Positions 22,852 to 33,793 of a DNA stretch of 64,000 bases are shown piece after piece (within the stretch, counting starts at the first letter, position 1; each line of letters begins with the position of its first letter). A program made the translations under genes and the position numbers. Source of the stretch: Adineta ricciae (Eukaryota; Rotifera; Eurotatoria; Adinetida; Adinetidae); the NCBI GenBank assembly GCA_905250025.1, contig CAJNOJ010000316.1:1-64000 (forward strand), in the 5' to 3' direction. A model generated the notes under the pieces. The model saw nothing but the letters and a program-made list of their open reading frames with translations. It was not told the origin of the DNA and did no database searches.

Positions 22852-23688
22852 TTATGTGACCGGAATGGTCCGAAGGAGAAAGGAGAATTGATGAGTTTGT
22901 GCGTTAAAGATTTCTCTTGATCGTTCGGTTAACTTGGGACATTGAAGAAATCCGATCTTCTTTAATTTCGGGCAGTTTTTTAGCAGAAACGCAAACCCAT
23001 CATCGGTGATTTCTGCGCACATTTTCAGATTGATTTCGTTCAATGTATAATGAAATGATGATTGTCCGATCGCAATCAAAGCTGCATCGCTAATACGAGT
23101 TTGAGATAAACTCAATGATCGGATATAGGGTAATAGTCGAAGAGAATTGACACCTTCATCACTGATCTGAACGCAACCAGTTAGATCCAATTCCATCAAA
23201 CGTAAACAATACTTTCCAATTGCACAAATACTTGCATCTGTTATGTGCGAACAATTCTGTAAACGAATCTTTCGCAAGGATGGGTATTGTTGAACGAATT
23301 CAATTATACCCTGATCAGTTATACTGCTTCCATGAAGATAGATTATCGATGGATTCAGTACAGATGTAATCGTAAATGTTGAGACTTGATTTTGATTCGA
23401 TTCCAGACGCTTGCGTTCGATTTGAGCATTTAACGAACAACGTGCCATTAGAATCAAGGACTGATCGGTTATTTTGGCACAATCGCGCAAATCGAATGTA
23501 CGCGTACGACAATTGAGTAAATATGAGAGATTATCATCCGTAATCAGGCCGCGATGAGAAAGTAATTGAAAGAGCCGAGCTTTGGCATCGACTGCGAGTG
23601 AAGTTAGCCGTGCTGACTGTTGACTAACTATCAGATCGAAATGATTAACAACTGTGTTCGCACACAGTTCAACTAGACTGATTACCAT
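22852..23688 (-). CDS. AMN1: AMN1-like leucine-rich-repeat protein
   Basis: A single frame of 278 residues matching animal AMN1 over its length: an N-terminal helical part, then the block HRGLITDDNLSYLL and FDLRDCAKITDQSL, then a series of cysteine-containing LRRs (LRKIRLQNCSHITDASI, LMELDLTGCVQISDEGV, LNEINLKMCAEITDDGF, LKKIGFLQCPKLTERSREI). In yeast Amn1 antagonises mitotic exit and acts with an F-box-like module; the animal role is poorly defined (family knowledge). No F-box is visible. The sequence before the ATG ends in CGTTCCTAG, a splice acceptor 3 bases upstream, so a 5' UTR intron or a trans-splice site is likely. Confidence 0.88.
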   Translation of the reverse strand: MVISLVELCANTVVNHFDLIVSQQSARLTSLAVDAKARLFQLLSHRGLITDDNLSYLLNCRTRTFDLRDCAKITDQSLILMARCSLNAQIERKRLESNQNQVSTFTITSVLNPSIIYLHGSSITDQGIIEFVQQYPSLRKIRLQNCSHITDASICAIGKYCLRLMELDLTGCVQISDEGVNSLRLLPYIRSLSLSQTRISDAALIAIGQSSFHYTLNEINLKMCAEITDDGFAFLLKNCPKLKKIGFLQCPKLTERSREIFNAQTHQFSFLLRTIPVT

Positions 23689-24196
23689 GACCTAGGAACG
23701 AAAAGAAAAACAAGCAACATTAGGTTTAAATCGATTAGTCATTGTAAAAGCATGAATCCGTTAATGAAATAAAAGCTAAATCTGTTCTATCTAAAGAATA
23801 GAGAGAGATATATAAAAACTGAAAGTTGTTTTTTTGTGTTTTGAATATTTCATAATTAAAAGAAAAGAGAACGTCGAACGAAATGAAATCAATAACATAA
23901 GCATTAGAGACAAAAAAAAACGGAACGAACGAAATACGAGACGATGTTCTTCTAACAAAAAGTCACAGGCACAACAACAGCAACAACAATAATGAACCAA
24001 AGAAGAAAAAAATGTTCTAGATTTCCTTTTTCTTTGAAGCACATAAATAAAGAAGGGAACAAAATACTTGATCACTATCGGAGAGAGATATTGTTTAGAG
24101 AGTTCGAAACCTCTGATGATTTGAGAAGAAGAAGAAGAAGAAATTGGTTCTCTTATATAACAACTAGTTACATGAAAAGAAAGTTGACAAAGAAAA
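23689..24196. other. Spacer upstream of AMN1
   Basis: AT-rich with a short CAA tract near 23972-23990. Short open frames exist on both strands but none has a domain. Nothing else is seen. Confidence 0.5.
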
Positions 24197-25509
24197 CTAT
24201 CTGGTATACGAGTTTAAATTGCCCGAAAACGACTGTGCATTACTAATATGTGAATGATCAGCTGAATTGAGATTTTGAACACTGTTGCTTGGCTGATGAT
24301 GACTGTTTAACGAATAATCCGACGATGATTGTTGTTGATGTTGAGAGTTGTAACCGTTTGGACGACGATCATGATCGGAGCGATTTTCTAAACAAGTAAA
24401 TCTCATAGCTAATCGAAGACTGGGTGGGTTTATTAATATGAGTCTGATTTCTTCACTAGTCAGCTTAGTGCTCTATTGCTTTTGAACTTACCGCGTGGGA
24501 TGAATAATTTACTGATAGCGATATCTCTCAAACATTTCTTTAATAAATATTCCTTTTTATTGATATATGCATAAATTGAGATGCATTAACATGAAAACAA
24601 TTCCTCAAATCTCACTTTTATGATAGGGTTGGGAAGATTGTTGGTCATTCTGATGGTATTGTTGCTGTTGCATATCACCTTGACGTCGTTGTGTTGGCGG
24701 TGATGATTGCGATTGCTGTTGTTGATAGTTGGTTGAATTGGTCATCAGACTGTTCACTGGACGATTAGCTGAAAAACGATTGGGTTTCTGATTCCAATAT
24801 CCATCATTGTTACCCCCGCTGTAGTTGCGAGTGTAATTACCGCTACTGTTACCACCACCTCGACGGGAATTATTGTAACTCGATCGATACTGCTGCCCGG
24901 AATACTGATTATTCTGTTGTTGACCGGACTGATGATGTGAGTAATGCTGATGTTGAGATGTAGATGTCGGTTGTGAATGATCTTTTGAATAGTTTGATGA
25001 GATAGATTCATTATTATTCGGATCATTACTTGATACTGAACCCGAATTATGGGCTGTTCGACGAGCACCATCCGCTGGTTTGTTATGGCTATTCCAAACT
25101 GAATGGCAATGAAGGAGTAAATGTCATTTGATGGTGAACAGCGAAACTACGTACCTGACTGCAAATGATGAATTATCTCTGTATAGTTCGAAAACCCTTC
25201 ATTATTGACTGTTCCTAATTCAGCAACCGAGCTCGTTCGAGAGTTTTGTCCCGATCCGCTGAAAATGAATATTGAATTTCTGTTCTTTCAATGTACTCGA
25301 ATGTTTTTCTCATACCGGTCGGTGTTGTAGCTATTACTGAAATGAAATTGTTTTTCCCCACCGGATGAATTCGGTGTCGAATGTCGTGATGATGAATTCG
25401 TCGATGGATAACGCTGTTGTTGTGCTTGTGTATGTTGTTGACTTTGTTGATCATCGCGCGAAGACGAATGATCATCATTAACTGTCGATTCATTTGTTAG
25501 AGCACTCAT
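24197..25509 (-). CDS. Q/N/S-rich protein with an RG-containing region, unrecognised
   Basis: Exons 25316-25509, 25155-25258, 24616-25098 and 24197-24387 join in phase to 972 nt (323 residues). The product is low complexity, rich in Ser, Gln, Asn and His, with a segment NNSRRGGGNSSGNYTRNY typical of RGG-type RNA-binding tails. One short ordered-looking part (FSNYTEIIHHLQSVWNSHNK, about residues 86-105) could be a conserved binding helix. I do not recognise the family. The composition suggests an RNA-granule or mRNA-binding protein (inference). Splice sites are standard (GTATGA, GTACGT and GTGAGA donors). Confidence 0.68.
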
Positions 25510-26098
25510 TATCAAAGCAAATCTTGTCGTACCAAGTTTCAATTGAAGAGATCGGAAAAATACAGACAGATTCGATAAGTCTTTTATATCTCGGTGGAAA
25601 AAAAAAATAAACAAACAAAGAACATCGCGCTCATTGGTTAAATCCGAACGAATGAGAAATCGACGTTTGGAAAAACTAGAAAAATTATATATTTTCAAAG
25701 ATACAAATTTTTTCAAATTCCATCTCGTCCTATCGAAAAAAATGATGAGTTCGCCAATCTCAACATCCACAGATTATGCCAATTAGACTATGAAAAAAAG
25801 ATTCGATTATGATCTATATCCACAATGAATAATCTTTACTTTATATTTAATAAATCAACAAAAAAGATACAAAGAAAAATGAAGAAGTCACACTGACCAC
25901 AAGATAAACAATAATTAAATACAATATATATGTTGTTCATTTTCACTGTGTGTCTTTGGAAAGATTCTGCACAATTGAAAACGAACAAAAGAAAATAGAA
26001 CTCTCTGTACAATAAGAAAACAAAACCAAGAACAAAAGAAAATTTCTTTTCTTTGAAATGATGCAACAAAGCAAAATTGTCAAGTAACTGAATTATAA
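25510..26098. other. Spacer, no gene seen
   Basis: AT-rich sequence between the RG-rich gene and the small Cys-tailed gene. Open frames on the minus strand (25836-26069 and an extension above 25509) are Phe/Leu-rich and probably fortuitous. Confidence 0.45.
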
Positions 26099-26444
26099 TT
26101 ATTTACCACAATGTGAACAACAACCATTACTTCTGGAATGACATTCGTTTTGACGAGAATTCCGATTCAATAAATCATCATTGAAATTTTGTCCGTTCGT
26201 AGATATGACAATACCATTGGTTAATGTATGTATCATTCGACTTCGTTTTTTACAACTAAATATGAACAGAAAATGCTGTCGAATGCGGAAAAAAAAGAAG
26301 CTTTCAATGCACTAACCATGTCGAATCGATTCCAGCATTGATGTAAATTGTTCCATCTTTTTCATCGATTTCCGACAAATGTCGGTCTAATGGTTGAATT
26401 GTTGATGAACAAAGTTTTTGTTGACGATGAATAACACCACTCAT
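26099..26444 (-). CDS. Small protein with a Cys-rich C-terminus, unrecognised
   Basis: Exons 26317-26444 and 26099-26255 (61-bp intron, GTTAGT donor, CATATTTAG acceptor) give 94 residues. It begins MSGVIHRQQKLCSSTIQPLD, contains an acidic stretch (LSEIDEKDGTIYINAG), a basic KKRSRM, and ends in CHSRSNGCCSHCGK, a possible metal-binding knuckle. I do not recognise it. A splice-acceptor-like ATACAG directly precedes the ATG. It lies 444 bp downstream of HGS on the same strand. Exon phases fit, but the gene rests on splice logic alone. Confidence 0.5.
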
Positions 26445-26888
26445 TCTGTATTCCAAGAAAGCAAAGGAACAGCACAGATAAGATATCTCTTGATGTGAAT
26501 GTAATTGGAGATGAAGAAGTCGTGATTTACTGATTATCTAAAAGTAATGGATGCACATATGTATATATAGATCTGTTTGCGATGCGTGGGCGCGTATCTA
26601 CCGTTAGAGAAAGAGAAAGAGAAGAAAGAAAACATTCGCTATAATAGACATGTACATGTTCGTCCCTTATTCGTTCTATTACCTTTGTTCGTTCACATCG
26701 TCAGCGTCATTATTTATTCATGTACGAACGCCATAGTACATCAGATTGCTAAATGATTGTTTTGACTCATAATGATTTCTGTATTTTATTCGAATAAAAA
26801 ATATTTGTCAAAGAAAGGAAAATGTAGAATGAAAAATTACTATGACAGAACTTATAAGAAAAAGAAAAGGCAATTCTGTAGATCGAGT
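26445..26888. other. Spacer between HGS and the small gene
   Basis: Nothing coding. A minus-strand AATAAA at about 26785-26790 lies 99 bases after the HGS stop. Confidence 0.5.
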
Positions 26889-29206
26889 TCAATTAAACAT
26901 AATCAAGTGTGGATCATGATTGTTTGGATTTCCTATCGGAGCGTTGTGTGACTGTTGACAATGATGAATATATGGTGCAGTTAAATTAGTTAGTGGTGTT
27001 TGTCCAGTGGGATGGATGTAATGATTATCTAAACAAATAGTCAGAATGAGTCAAGAATGAAAATACCGAATTTCATATTCTCATTGGTTAATCGAATACG
27101 CTAACAGAATCATGTACTCATGACACATGATTCGACATTAGGACAAGGTAAAGATTAGAAAATTGCTGAAATACTTGTATAGCAATATTTTGTGTGAGAC
27201 AGATTAGCATAGAGTGATGGCGCTTGTACATCTGGTGGATGGATCTGCATAGAATTGTATGAAACCATCGGATGAGAGTGTTGTTCACGCGCTAGTGCGA
27301 GTTGTCGTTGTTGTTCAAGACGATTGTGCATTTCCAGTTCTTGTTGAGCTGAACGTTGAAGATAAAGTTGCTGTTGATATTCAAGATACTCCTAAATGTG
27401 ATAATTGCTTTCAATATGTTCACAATTCGTGACAAAAATGCGGACACGAACTTGTTTCTTTTGCTTCATGAAGTCAAGTGTCTGGGCTAATTGTAATTGA
27501 CGTTGTCGGCTGCGTTCAAATGCCTCTTGTTGTTTTTTTTCGTAGTGATCATTTCGTAACGCGTTCAATGCTTCTCGAGCGTCTTTCAATTGAGTTAATT
27601 TATCTTGCAAAGTTTCGTAACAAGCTAAAATCGATAGATAGGTTACGTGGAGAAGAATGGGGAAACACGTTTACTTCGTTTATTATCGAGTAATTTCATG
27701 AAACGATGCAATTCAGGATGCAAATGTTGCAGAACAACAAAAGCCGATTGTACAGCAGTGTCAGTCGAAATATTCCGATTGCGTTGTTGATTACTCAACA
27801 TGCGCAATTTGAAATTGTTGATATGTTCGATCGCAAGACTTGTAAATTGATCGATTTCATCGTCATCGTCGGATTGTTTCTACATGCCAACAAAATGACA
27901 CATTTACAATGAAAAAACGTTTGAAATAATGTTTACTAGTGAAAGATTCTCTGGCTCATTGACTATGGTACCGTTTTCACTTGCATCGTTCTTTTGTCGC
28001 TTTTTTTCCTCATCCAACTCGCTCTGCGAAATCACCAGGGCAGGCTGAAGATCTTCGTTGGCTTCAGATCGACTATCTTTCTAAACAACAAAACAAAACA
28101 GCATTCATCACTTATCTATACCAAATAGATGATCACTACTTGTGAAGGTAAAACCGATGTCGGTATTCTAAATATCAAAACACAATAAAAGGATAATAAT
28201 AGTATGCACATAAAACTTCTTACTCAGTTGTGAGCTTTTCATAACATGATTCACAAACTCGCACTTGTCGATCCTTATGAAATTTTGGAACCGCACAGCG
28301 TTTCGACGAACCTAAAAAATATTACGAGTAATCACATATTCTCCATGATAGACTGTTTGTACATTTCTCACAAAAAAGATTTCCACATGCACGACAATGA
28401 TGCTAAAAACAATCCAATATCAACTCGTAATAATACGCCAAAGTTGCCATCTACTTTGGGTATGACTGCTGTGAAAACTTGCTGACAGCAGAAACACTCT
28501 CGGTAACCACGCTGTTCGGATGCTGCGTTCTCCGTCTTGAACATCGCTTCACTTTCCTTGTACAGCGGAAAATCATAATTTTTTGCCTTCATCTGAGTAT
28601 ACGCATCCGTGAAAAGCTGGTATTGTGAGCCTATAAACAAATGCAGACCTCAATTGTTGTTGAAAATATTCCGATCGAGTGTACCAAGACCGTGTGACCA
28701 ACAATGAATCAATTGTAATACTTTATTACGAATTCGCTCCGGACTTTTCTTATTGGCGAAATCTTTGAAATCGTCCATGAAATCTTTCTGTGCCAATTCT
28801 TTATGAATTGAATCACCACAGTTTTTCATGATTGATTCCAAGCACTAAGAAAATCGATCAAATTCAATGTATATTTGAATAGACGATTTACTTCGAGAGT
28901 ATGTAGAACTACATGTGGATTTTCATGGTGAAGTTTTCCCTTGATTGCTTGAATGATATATTTCGACCTCAATGTTGAAAACTACAATCATGACGATTTT
29001 TCAAGAGGATCCGTCTTACTCAACTTGTTGTGTTTTAATCACATCGCAAAGTTCAACGATCGATTTCCAATCGACGTCAAGTAGAAGTGGACTCGTTGTT
29101 TTATCTATGGAAAAAAACATGTCAGTTGATAGATGTAGGTTACTTCGAGTTCACTACCCAATAATTTATCAAATAACTTCACACTTGTTAATGGAATTTG
29201 AGCCAT
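26889..29206 (-). CDS. HGS: HGS/Hrs, ESCRT-0 subunit, 13 exons
   Basis: Thirteen exons join in phase to 1581 nt (526 residues). A VHS domain (residues 1-~140; IPLTSVKLFDKLL, MESIMKNCG, RIRNKVLQLIHCW) is followed by a FYVE zinc finger (about 165-222; ECFCC, PKHHCRACGNLFCEKC, RVCESCY), a UIM (EDLQPALVISQSE, about 243-255), the Hrs helical domain (LHPELHRFMKLLDNKR to LQDKLTQLKDAREALNALRNDH) and the coiled QKKQEYLEYQQQL segment. The last residues LIMFN match the terminal clathrin-box LISFD of human HGS. It recruits ubiquitinated cargo on PI3P-rich endosomes for lysosomal sorting (family knowledge). The FYVE is split over a 40-nt exon with a 28-nt exon nearby. The W of the FYVE WxxD motif is missing (EQRGYREC), while the basic HHCR patch and RVC are intact. 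The ATG is at 29206. Confidence 0.93.
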
Positions 29207-29978
29207 GATATCTCGAACGAAACGAACTGCACAGAGACGACAAGCAGCGAACGAAAGAGAAGAATAGAAAATTCAAATATTAGTCCCAGTGGTATTTCGT
29301 CATAGATGACGTTAATCTCTAAAGGGCAATAGTTATTCTTTATCGAAAAACGTATCATTCGGATAAACATCACCGGCCATGATGATTCCTTGGAAATTGC
29401 TCGTGAGTAGGCCACGAGTTCCTATTGAACCTCCTCAATGTTATTTACACGAGAGATCCGTTGAGACATCCATTATTTTCACTTGACAACGGAAAGTTGT
29501 TGTTTACTCTCTTTTAGAAAAAGCAAACATTGTCTCCTGTAGTTGATTGAATTGCCTCTACTAATCCTAATTCTATTTTTCATCAATGTCTTTGTAGATA
29601 TATCATGAATAATGAAATCGAATAGAATAATATAGACTTCTAACCTTGAGTTTGTATTGTGCGTTATATAATAGTGTCTAGGAAAAGAATAAATTTTTAA
29701 TGTACTTATACAATAAAATGAATATGTCATTAGTGATGAAACTATATAATCTGATCAGACCGCAACTGACTTTCTTGCCCGTATTCTGTGGTTTTGTTTG
29801 GTGATATGAATGAGAAAAAAGCAACGCTATGAGAAAGGAATTTTATTCTGGGTCTCCGGCACACTTCAGACACAATCTTGAATTATGATGATGATGTCGG
29901 TGATATGAGAAAGAAGTTGCGTGATATTTAAAGAACGACTTTTCTTGACTCTTGGCTCGTCGTCAAAATTGCTTTTGA
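29207..29978. other. Spacer, no gene seen
   Basis: AT-rich. It holds the HGS promoter side and, on the minus strand, an AATAAA at about 29842-29847 placed 132 bases after the neuropeptide-precursor stop. The small open frames on the minus strand have no domains. Confidence 0.5.
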
Positions 29979-30518
29979 TTATTTTCGACGGCGGCCATAC
30001 TTGAAAATGTATGGTACTGGTTGTTCTTGCATAAGTTTCTGGAGAAGCATGGTCAGCCAAGCACGTGCCAATGGATTGGTTTCGACAAGTTTTCTCAATG
30101 ACGATGATAAACGTATCGGCTCTTGAAATTGATCGTAGTCGACGGCATTATCGATACTGGATGACTCAGCAAGCGTCGCAACAGCTGAATTGACATGAAC
30201 TCGTGGTGATGGCGGAGATCGTTTTTCTTGATGTTGACTTTCTAATGCGAAGAATTTGCGAGGAGAGATATTCAATAATTGTTCGTCGGAACTATCATCA
30301 TCTTCATTACTTTCATCAACGAACACTTCGGATCTATCAACACTCGTTACCGGACGATGTTTGAGAAGCCTGAGTGAGGAAGTGAAGTCAGCAGATGGTG
30401 AGTTAGTAATCAATTGCAAAGATGATGCTGATGACGGCAAAGCAGATATGGATGTGGTAGACAAAAACAATGATGAGAGAAGTGTAACAATGAACATAGC
30501 CAATATGTCGAAGAACAT
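29979..30518 (-). CDS. Candidate amidated neuropeptide/peptide-hormone precursor
   Basis: A 179-residue frame starting with a strong signal-peptide-like segment (MFFDILAMFIVTLLSSLFLS, then a small-residue stretch to about 26). An acidic, Ser-rich propeptide follows, with basic sites RK at 87-88, KR at 99-100 and RK at 142-143. The C-terminus is PYIFKYGRRRK: a Gly amidation donor at 175 followed by a basic cluster at the very end. Cleavage after 143 and before Gly175 would release a 31-residue amidated peptide (Leu144-Tyr174) ending FKY-amide, with a predicted amphipathic helix (LARAWLTMLLQKLM). I do not recognise the family; NPY/NPF-like long amidated peptides are a distant possibility. A splice acceptor (ATTTCAG) lies about 33 bases upstream of the chosen ATG. 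Confidence 0.7.
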   Translation of the reverse strand: MFFDILAMFIVTLLSSLFLSTTSISALPSSASSLQLITNSPSADFTSSLRLLKHRPVTSVDRSEVFVDESNEDDDSSDEQLLNISPRKFFALESQHQEKRSPPSPRVHVNSAVATLAESSSIDNAVDYDQFQEPIRLSSSLRKLVETNPLARAWLTMLLQKLMQEQPVPYIFKYGRRRK

Positions 30519-31263
30519 GATGAAAGGACAAGGAATTAGCAGTTCGAAGGATATTCTGAAATGAAAAAACAACACGAACTAGTACAAAAGATTCCGCCAT
30601 GCTTGCTTACAAAGAAAAGTGTCTTAAAGATGCAAACGAATAGACAAATATATTTGTCATTAACACGTTTCTAATCAAGTTCACTATTAGTTTATAGAAA
30701 GTTTTCTTCTTCTTCTTTTTTTCTCGTTTGAAAGAAGCAAAAAAGAAAATGCTTACATCGAAGATTGATAGGCAACTAATGGCACTTATTACTCTCATAT
30801 ATTCATCTGATTTTTTCATTGCGATTTTCAAAATCTCAAGAGATAATCAAATGAAAGTACGTCTCCATGAGAATTAGTAATATGCTATTCGCTAGACGTT
30901 GATTGCAAATCTTTTTTTTTCGCTGTATGTCTCGTATTCAATTGGAATAAACAATGCATCCTTGTCGCGATTCATCGTTATTCTAATTGAAAGACATTGA
31001 CAAAACTTCTGATCGAATTATACTCGCTGACGATTCAGTTAGGTGATGACAAACAGATAAACAATAATACACGCAATCATAACAATGACGACATACGACC
31101 TCATTGACAAAGCTATCGAAATGTCTTATATGTTAAACATCAGTCTTCTCTGGCATTTTACATTCTATAAAAGCTACTCCCCCTCATTCTCTAATACACA
31201 CACACTTACACGAGACGAGTAGAAAATAAATACGAGTTTCGTATGAAATGGATTTGAAATGGA

Positions 31264-31294
<31 letters not shown>

Positions 31295-32796
31295 CAGAGT
31301 GCGGAAGAAAGAGAATCAACTAAATTTATTTGTTCGTCTCCTACTCATGAACGCCCACGCATTGTGCCTATCTGAAATAAATATATAGTAATTACATTAT
31401 GTCATCTGAACTGATGACCATATCGGCATTGTATTCGAATACCTAAAATATTTATATTAATTCGGAGGAGTTCTTTTAGAGTTCAATCAAAAGGCCAGAT
31501 TGCATGTCACGTTCGAAAAGCTGCGCAGATTATACGCGATTGCATTGAAGGGCTAAATTGCTTCCTATATCCGAATTTGACATACGTATTTATATTAGCA
31601 TTATCCTTTAGTTGTTCACCAAAGTGAAGTCTAAAGAGGAAAAGAAATAATGAGGCTTATAGCAATGGAATGATCGATTGATTAGTCTTTCTGCGAAACA
31701 CAGAGAAAAAGGAAAAAAAAGAGAAGAAGAGTAACGCCGCTACTGCTGGTGACGATGAAGAATCAATCCGCGACTCAAGTGACATCGAGTTAATGTTTCC
31801 TATACAAAATTCAATCGCTGATGATGATGATGGCATTACTAAAAAAGACTCCATTTGACTTTTGAATTATTCATCGAGATTTCTATTCTATTAAAGCAGT
31901 ACTTACAATTCGACTAACTGACGATCATTTGATTTCTCGTTTGAAAAATAGCAACAGTTAAACGAGAACAAAGAAGAAAATTAATCAACGAGTAGAAGTG
32001 TGAGTGAATGAGAATTGGAAAATGCATGTAAATAACGCTATTTCTTTAATATGATTTTCGCTTTTAACAAAAGAGGTGTCGTCATTCATTTTCTGAGTAC
32101 TTAACAGGAAAAAGTCATCAAATACGCAGTTATATTACTCATTTGTTAATTAGAGAAACCAAGCAAGTCGATCAGGAAAATCTACACTGTTTACAAAACT
32201 GAAACTCATGTTTTCCATCTATGTTTACTTCGAAAAATGAATTGAATAAACTTTCAGACATTAGATGGTGAGTAAGATCGCTGTCGGAAAGCTAAATGCA
32301 GTTCATCACATACCAACCTTAATATACAAAATCAGCCGTCTTGACGCTGTTGTTGCATGTACAAATCCACTTGTTTATTTTCTGGCAACTATCGGAACGA
32401 ATTGCCTCTCTTTTCTAAAGTAATGTTTCTTCCGAATAGACTTATCATATTATAGAAATGTCTGTGTCGTTCCTAGTTGTAGAAGAAAAAAAAGAAAGGA
32501 AATGTCATTTTTATTCTCTTTTCCTTCCTGACCATTTTGTTAGTTTTCAAACGTCTACTAATCAAATCAATGATATTTTATCGAACGTCATTCAGGCTAA
32601 TAGTGTACAGTTGAAATGATGTGCTGGAATGATTTGTAAATCTGATTTGGGAAAGACTGACAGATAAAAGTCTTCGATAATTTAGACTAAAAGTTTGCCT
32701 TTCGTTTTTCTTTCAGTTGTATAAAACAAATAAATAAACAAACAAACAAAATCGAATGTGTTATTATCATATAGGAAAAAAAAACGAACTCGTAGA
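30519..32796. other. Long intergenic stretch
   Basis: AT-rich with a GA-rich repeat at about 31262-31300 (GAGAGAGAGA and CAGAGAGAGA units). A 65-codon minus-strand frame at 31657-31854 has one hydrophobic stretch but no family resemblance. No supportable gene is seen. Confidence 0.5.
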
Positions 32797-33198
32797 TTAA
32801 ATAAACTTATTTTTCAGCAGAACACCAGTGATTAGGATGCCTGCTGAAGCGAATAGAAAGCAAACCCATGCAAAAACGCCAATTATTGTGGAAATCAGTA
32901 GTGTTGAAGAAATACGAGTTGACAAACGATGTGCGCCGTCGAAATCTTTGCTCGCAATCATTCGTCGTACTTCGAATGTTTTATAAAGTGCCCAACACGG
33001 TCCAATAACAAAAAAGCAGAAGATTGTCAACACCAACGCCCATGTGAAGTGGTCTGGAATCTTCGTTGGTCTGAGTTTCACGGAATTCTTGGGTTTGGTC
33101 GTTTGAATTCGCAATGGGTTCTTTTTCTTATGTGAAACTGCTTTCTTAACTTGTAAATTCTTTGCAGATAACTCAAATGGTGCATCACGTTCAGGCAT
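32797..33198 (-). CDS. CD225/dispanin (IFITM-like) two-pass membrane protein
   Basis: A 133-residue frame from the ATG at 33198. The basic N-terminal half (KKAVSHKKKNPLRIQ) precedes a CD225 domain: hydrophobic segment 1 (FTWALVLTIFCFFVIGPCWAL), the loop YKTFEVRRMIASKDFDGAHRLS with the family's D-x-x-GA-x-x-x-S pattern, and hydrophobic segment 2 (LLISTIIGVFAWVCFLFASA). Dispanins include the IFITM, PRRT2 and TMEM233 groups, which act on membrane fusion and trafficking (family knowledge); which subgroup this is cannot be told. Starts upstream of 33198 are non-ATG. Confidence 0.82.
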   Translation of the reverse strand: MPERDAPFELSAKNLQVKKAVSHKKKNPLRIQTTKPKNSVKLRPTKIPDHFTWALVLTIFCFFVIGPCWALYKTFEVRRMIASKDFDGAHRLSTRISSTLLISTIIGVFAWVCFLFASAGILITGVLLKNKFI

Positions 33199-33793
33199 TT
33201 TGTTTACTTTTTTTGGAAGGAAAAGATGCACCACAGTTTGATATTTAAAAAAAAAGAGAACACAGCACTGTTTTTTTCTGTCAATAACGACAGTGATGAA
33301 GAGGGCAACAAAGAGAAAAGGAAAAAAAAACTAGAAAACTCCGCTATATTAACTAGAGCATATTTTAAAAAATTTTCTATTTTATTTTAAAGCACCAGTT
33401 ATTAGCGAAAAAGCATTATTCATAGATTTTTTTTTTCATCAATATTCAAAGTCGCTTGTTTTGTGTATGGTCTTGGAACAAATGATCTCATGACTTTTCC
33501 AAGAAACAATTCCATCATATACGAAGATGTCGTTCACTTTCTGTGTAAACAAACGAAAGAGTACATCATTGAATATTCCATAAACATAATAGTGCTTATA
33601 ATTAAAAAAAGAGGTTGCCTTATCATGGAAGTGCTTTTCTGTAGATTCGATATATCAAAACGAAGTGAATGTTCGCAGTAGAGTGACATCTGTTGACAAT
33701 TTTGAACATTAGCAATTGGTAAAACGAAAACAACTAATCGTAGAGAAGACATTCTCATTCATCATTCATATTTATTTAGTTCTTTCGATTTCA
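33199..33793. other. Divergent intergenic region (CD225 gene / hnRNP K gene)
   Basis: 595 bp between two divergent starts, A/T-rich with poly-A and poly-T runs. Presumably it carries both promoters. An acceptor-like TTTATTTAG ends 15 bases before the hnRNP K ATG. Confidence 0.5.

Noticed and set aside
31657-31854. 65-codon minus-strand frame with a hydrophobic stretch
   Set aside because: Isolated, low complexity, no neighbouring exon or recognisable motif.
33199-33234. Longer N-terminus for the CD225 protein
   Set aside because: The extension would start on a GTG; the ATG at 33198 gives a normal dispanin.
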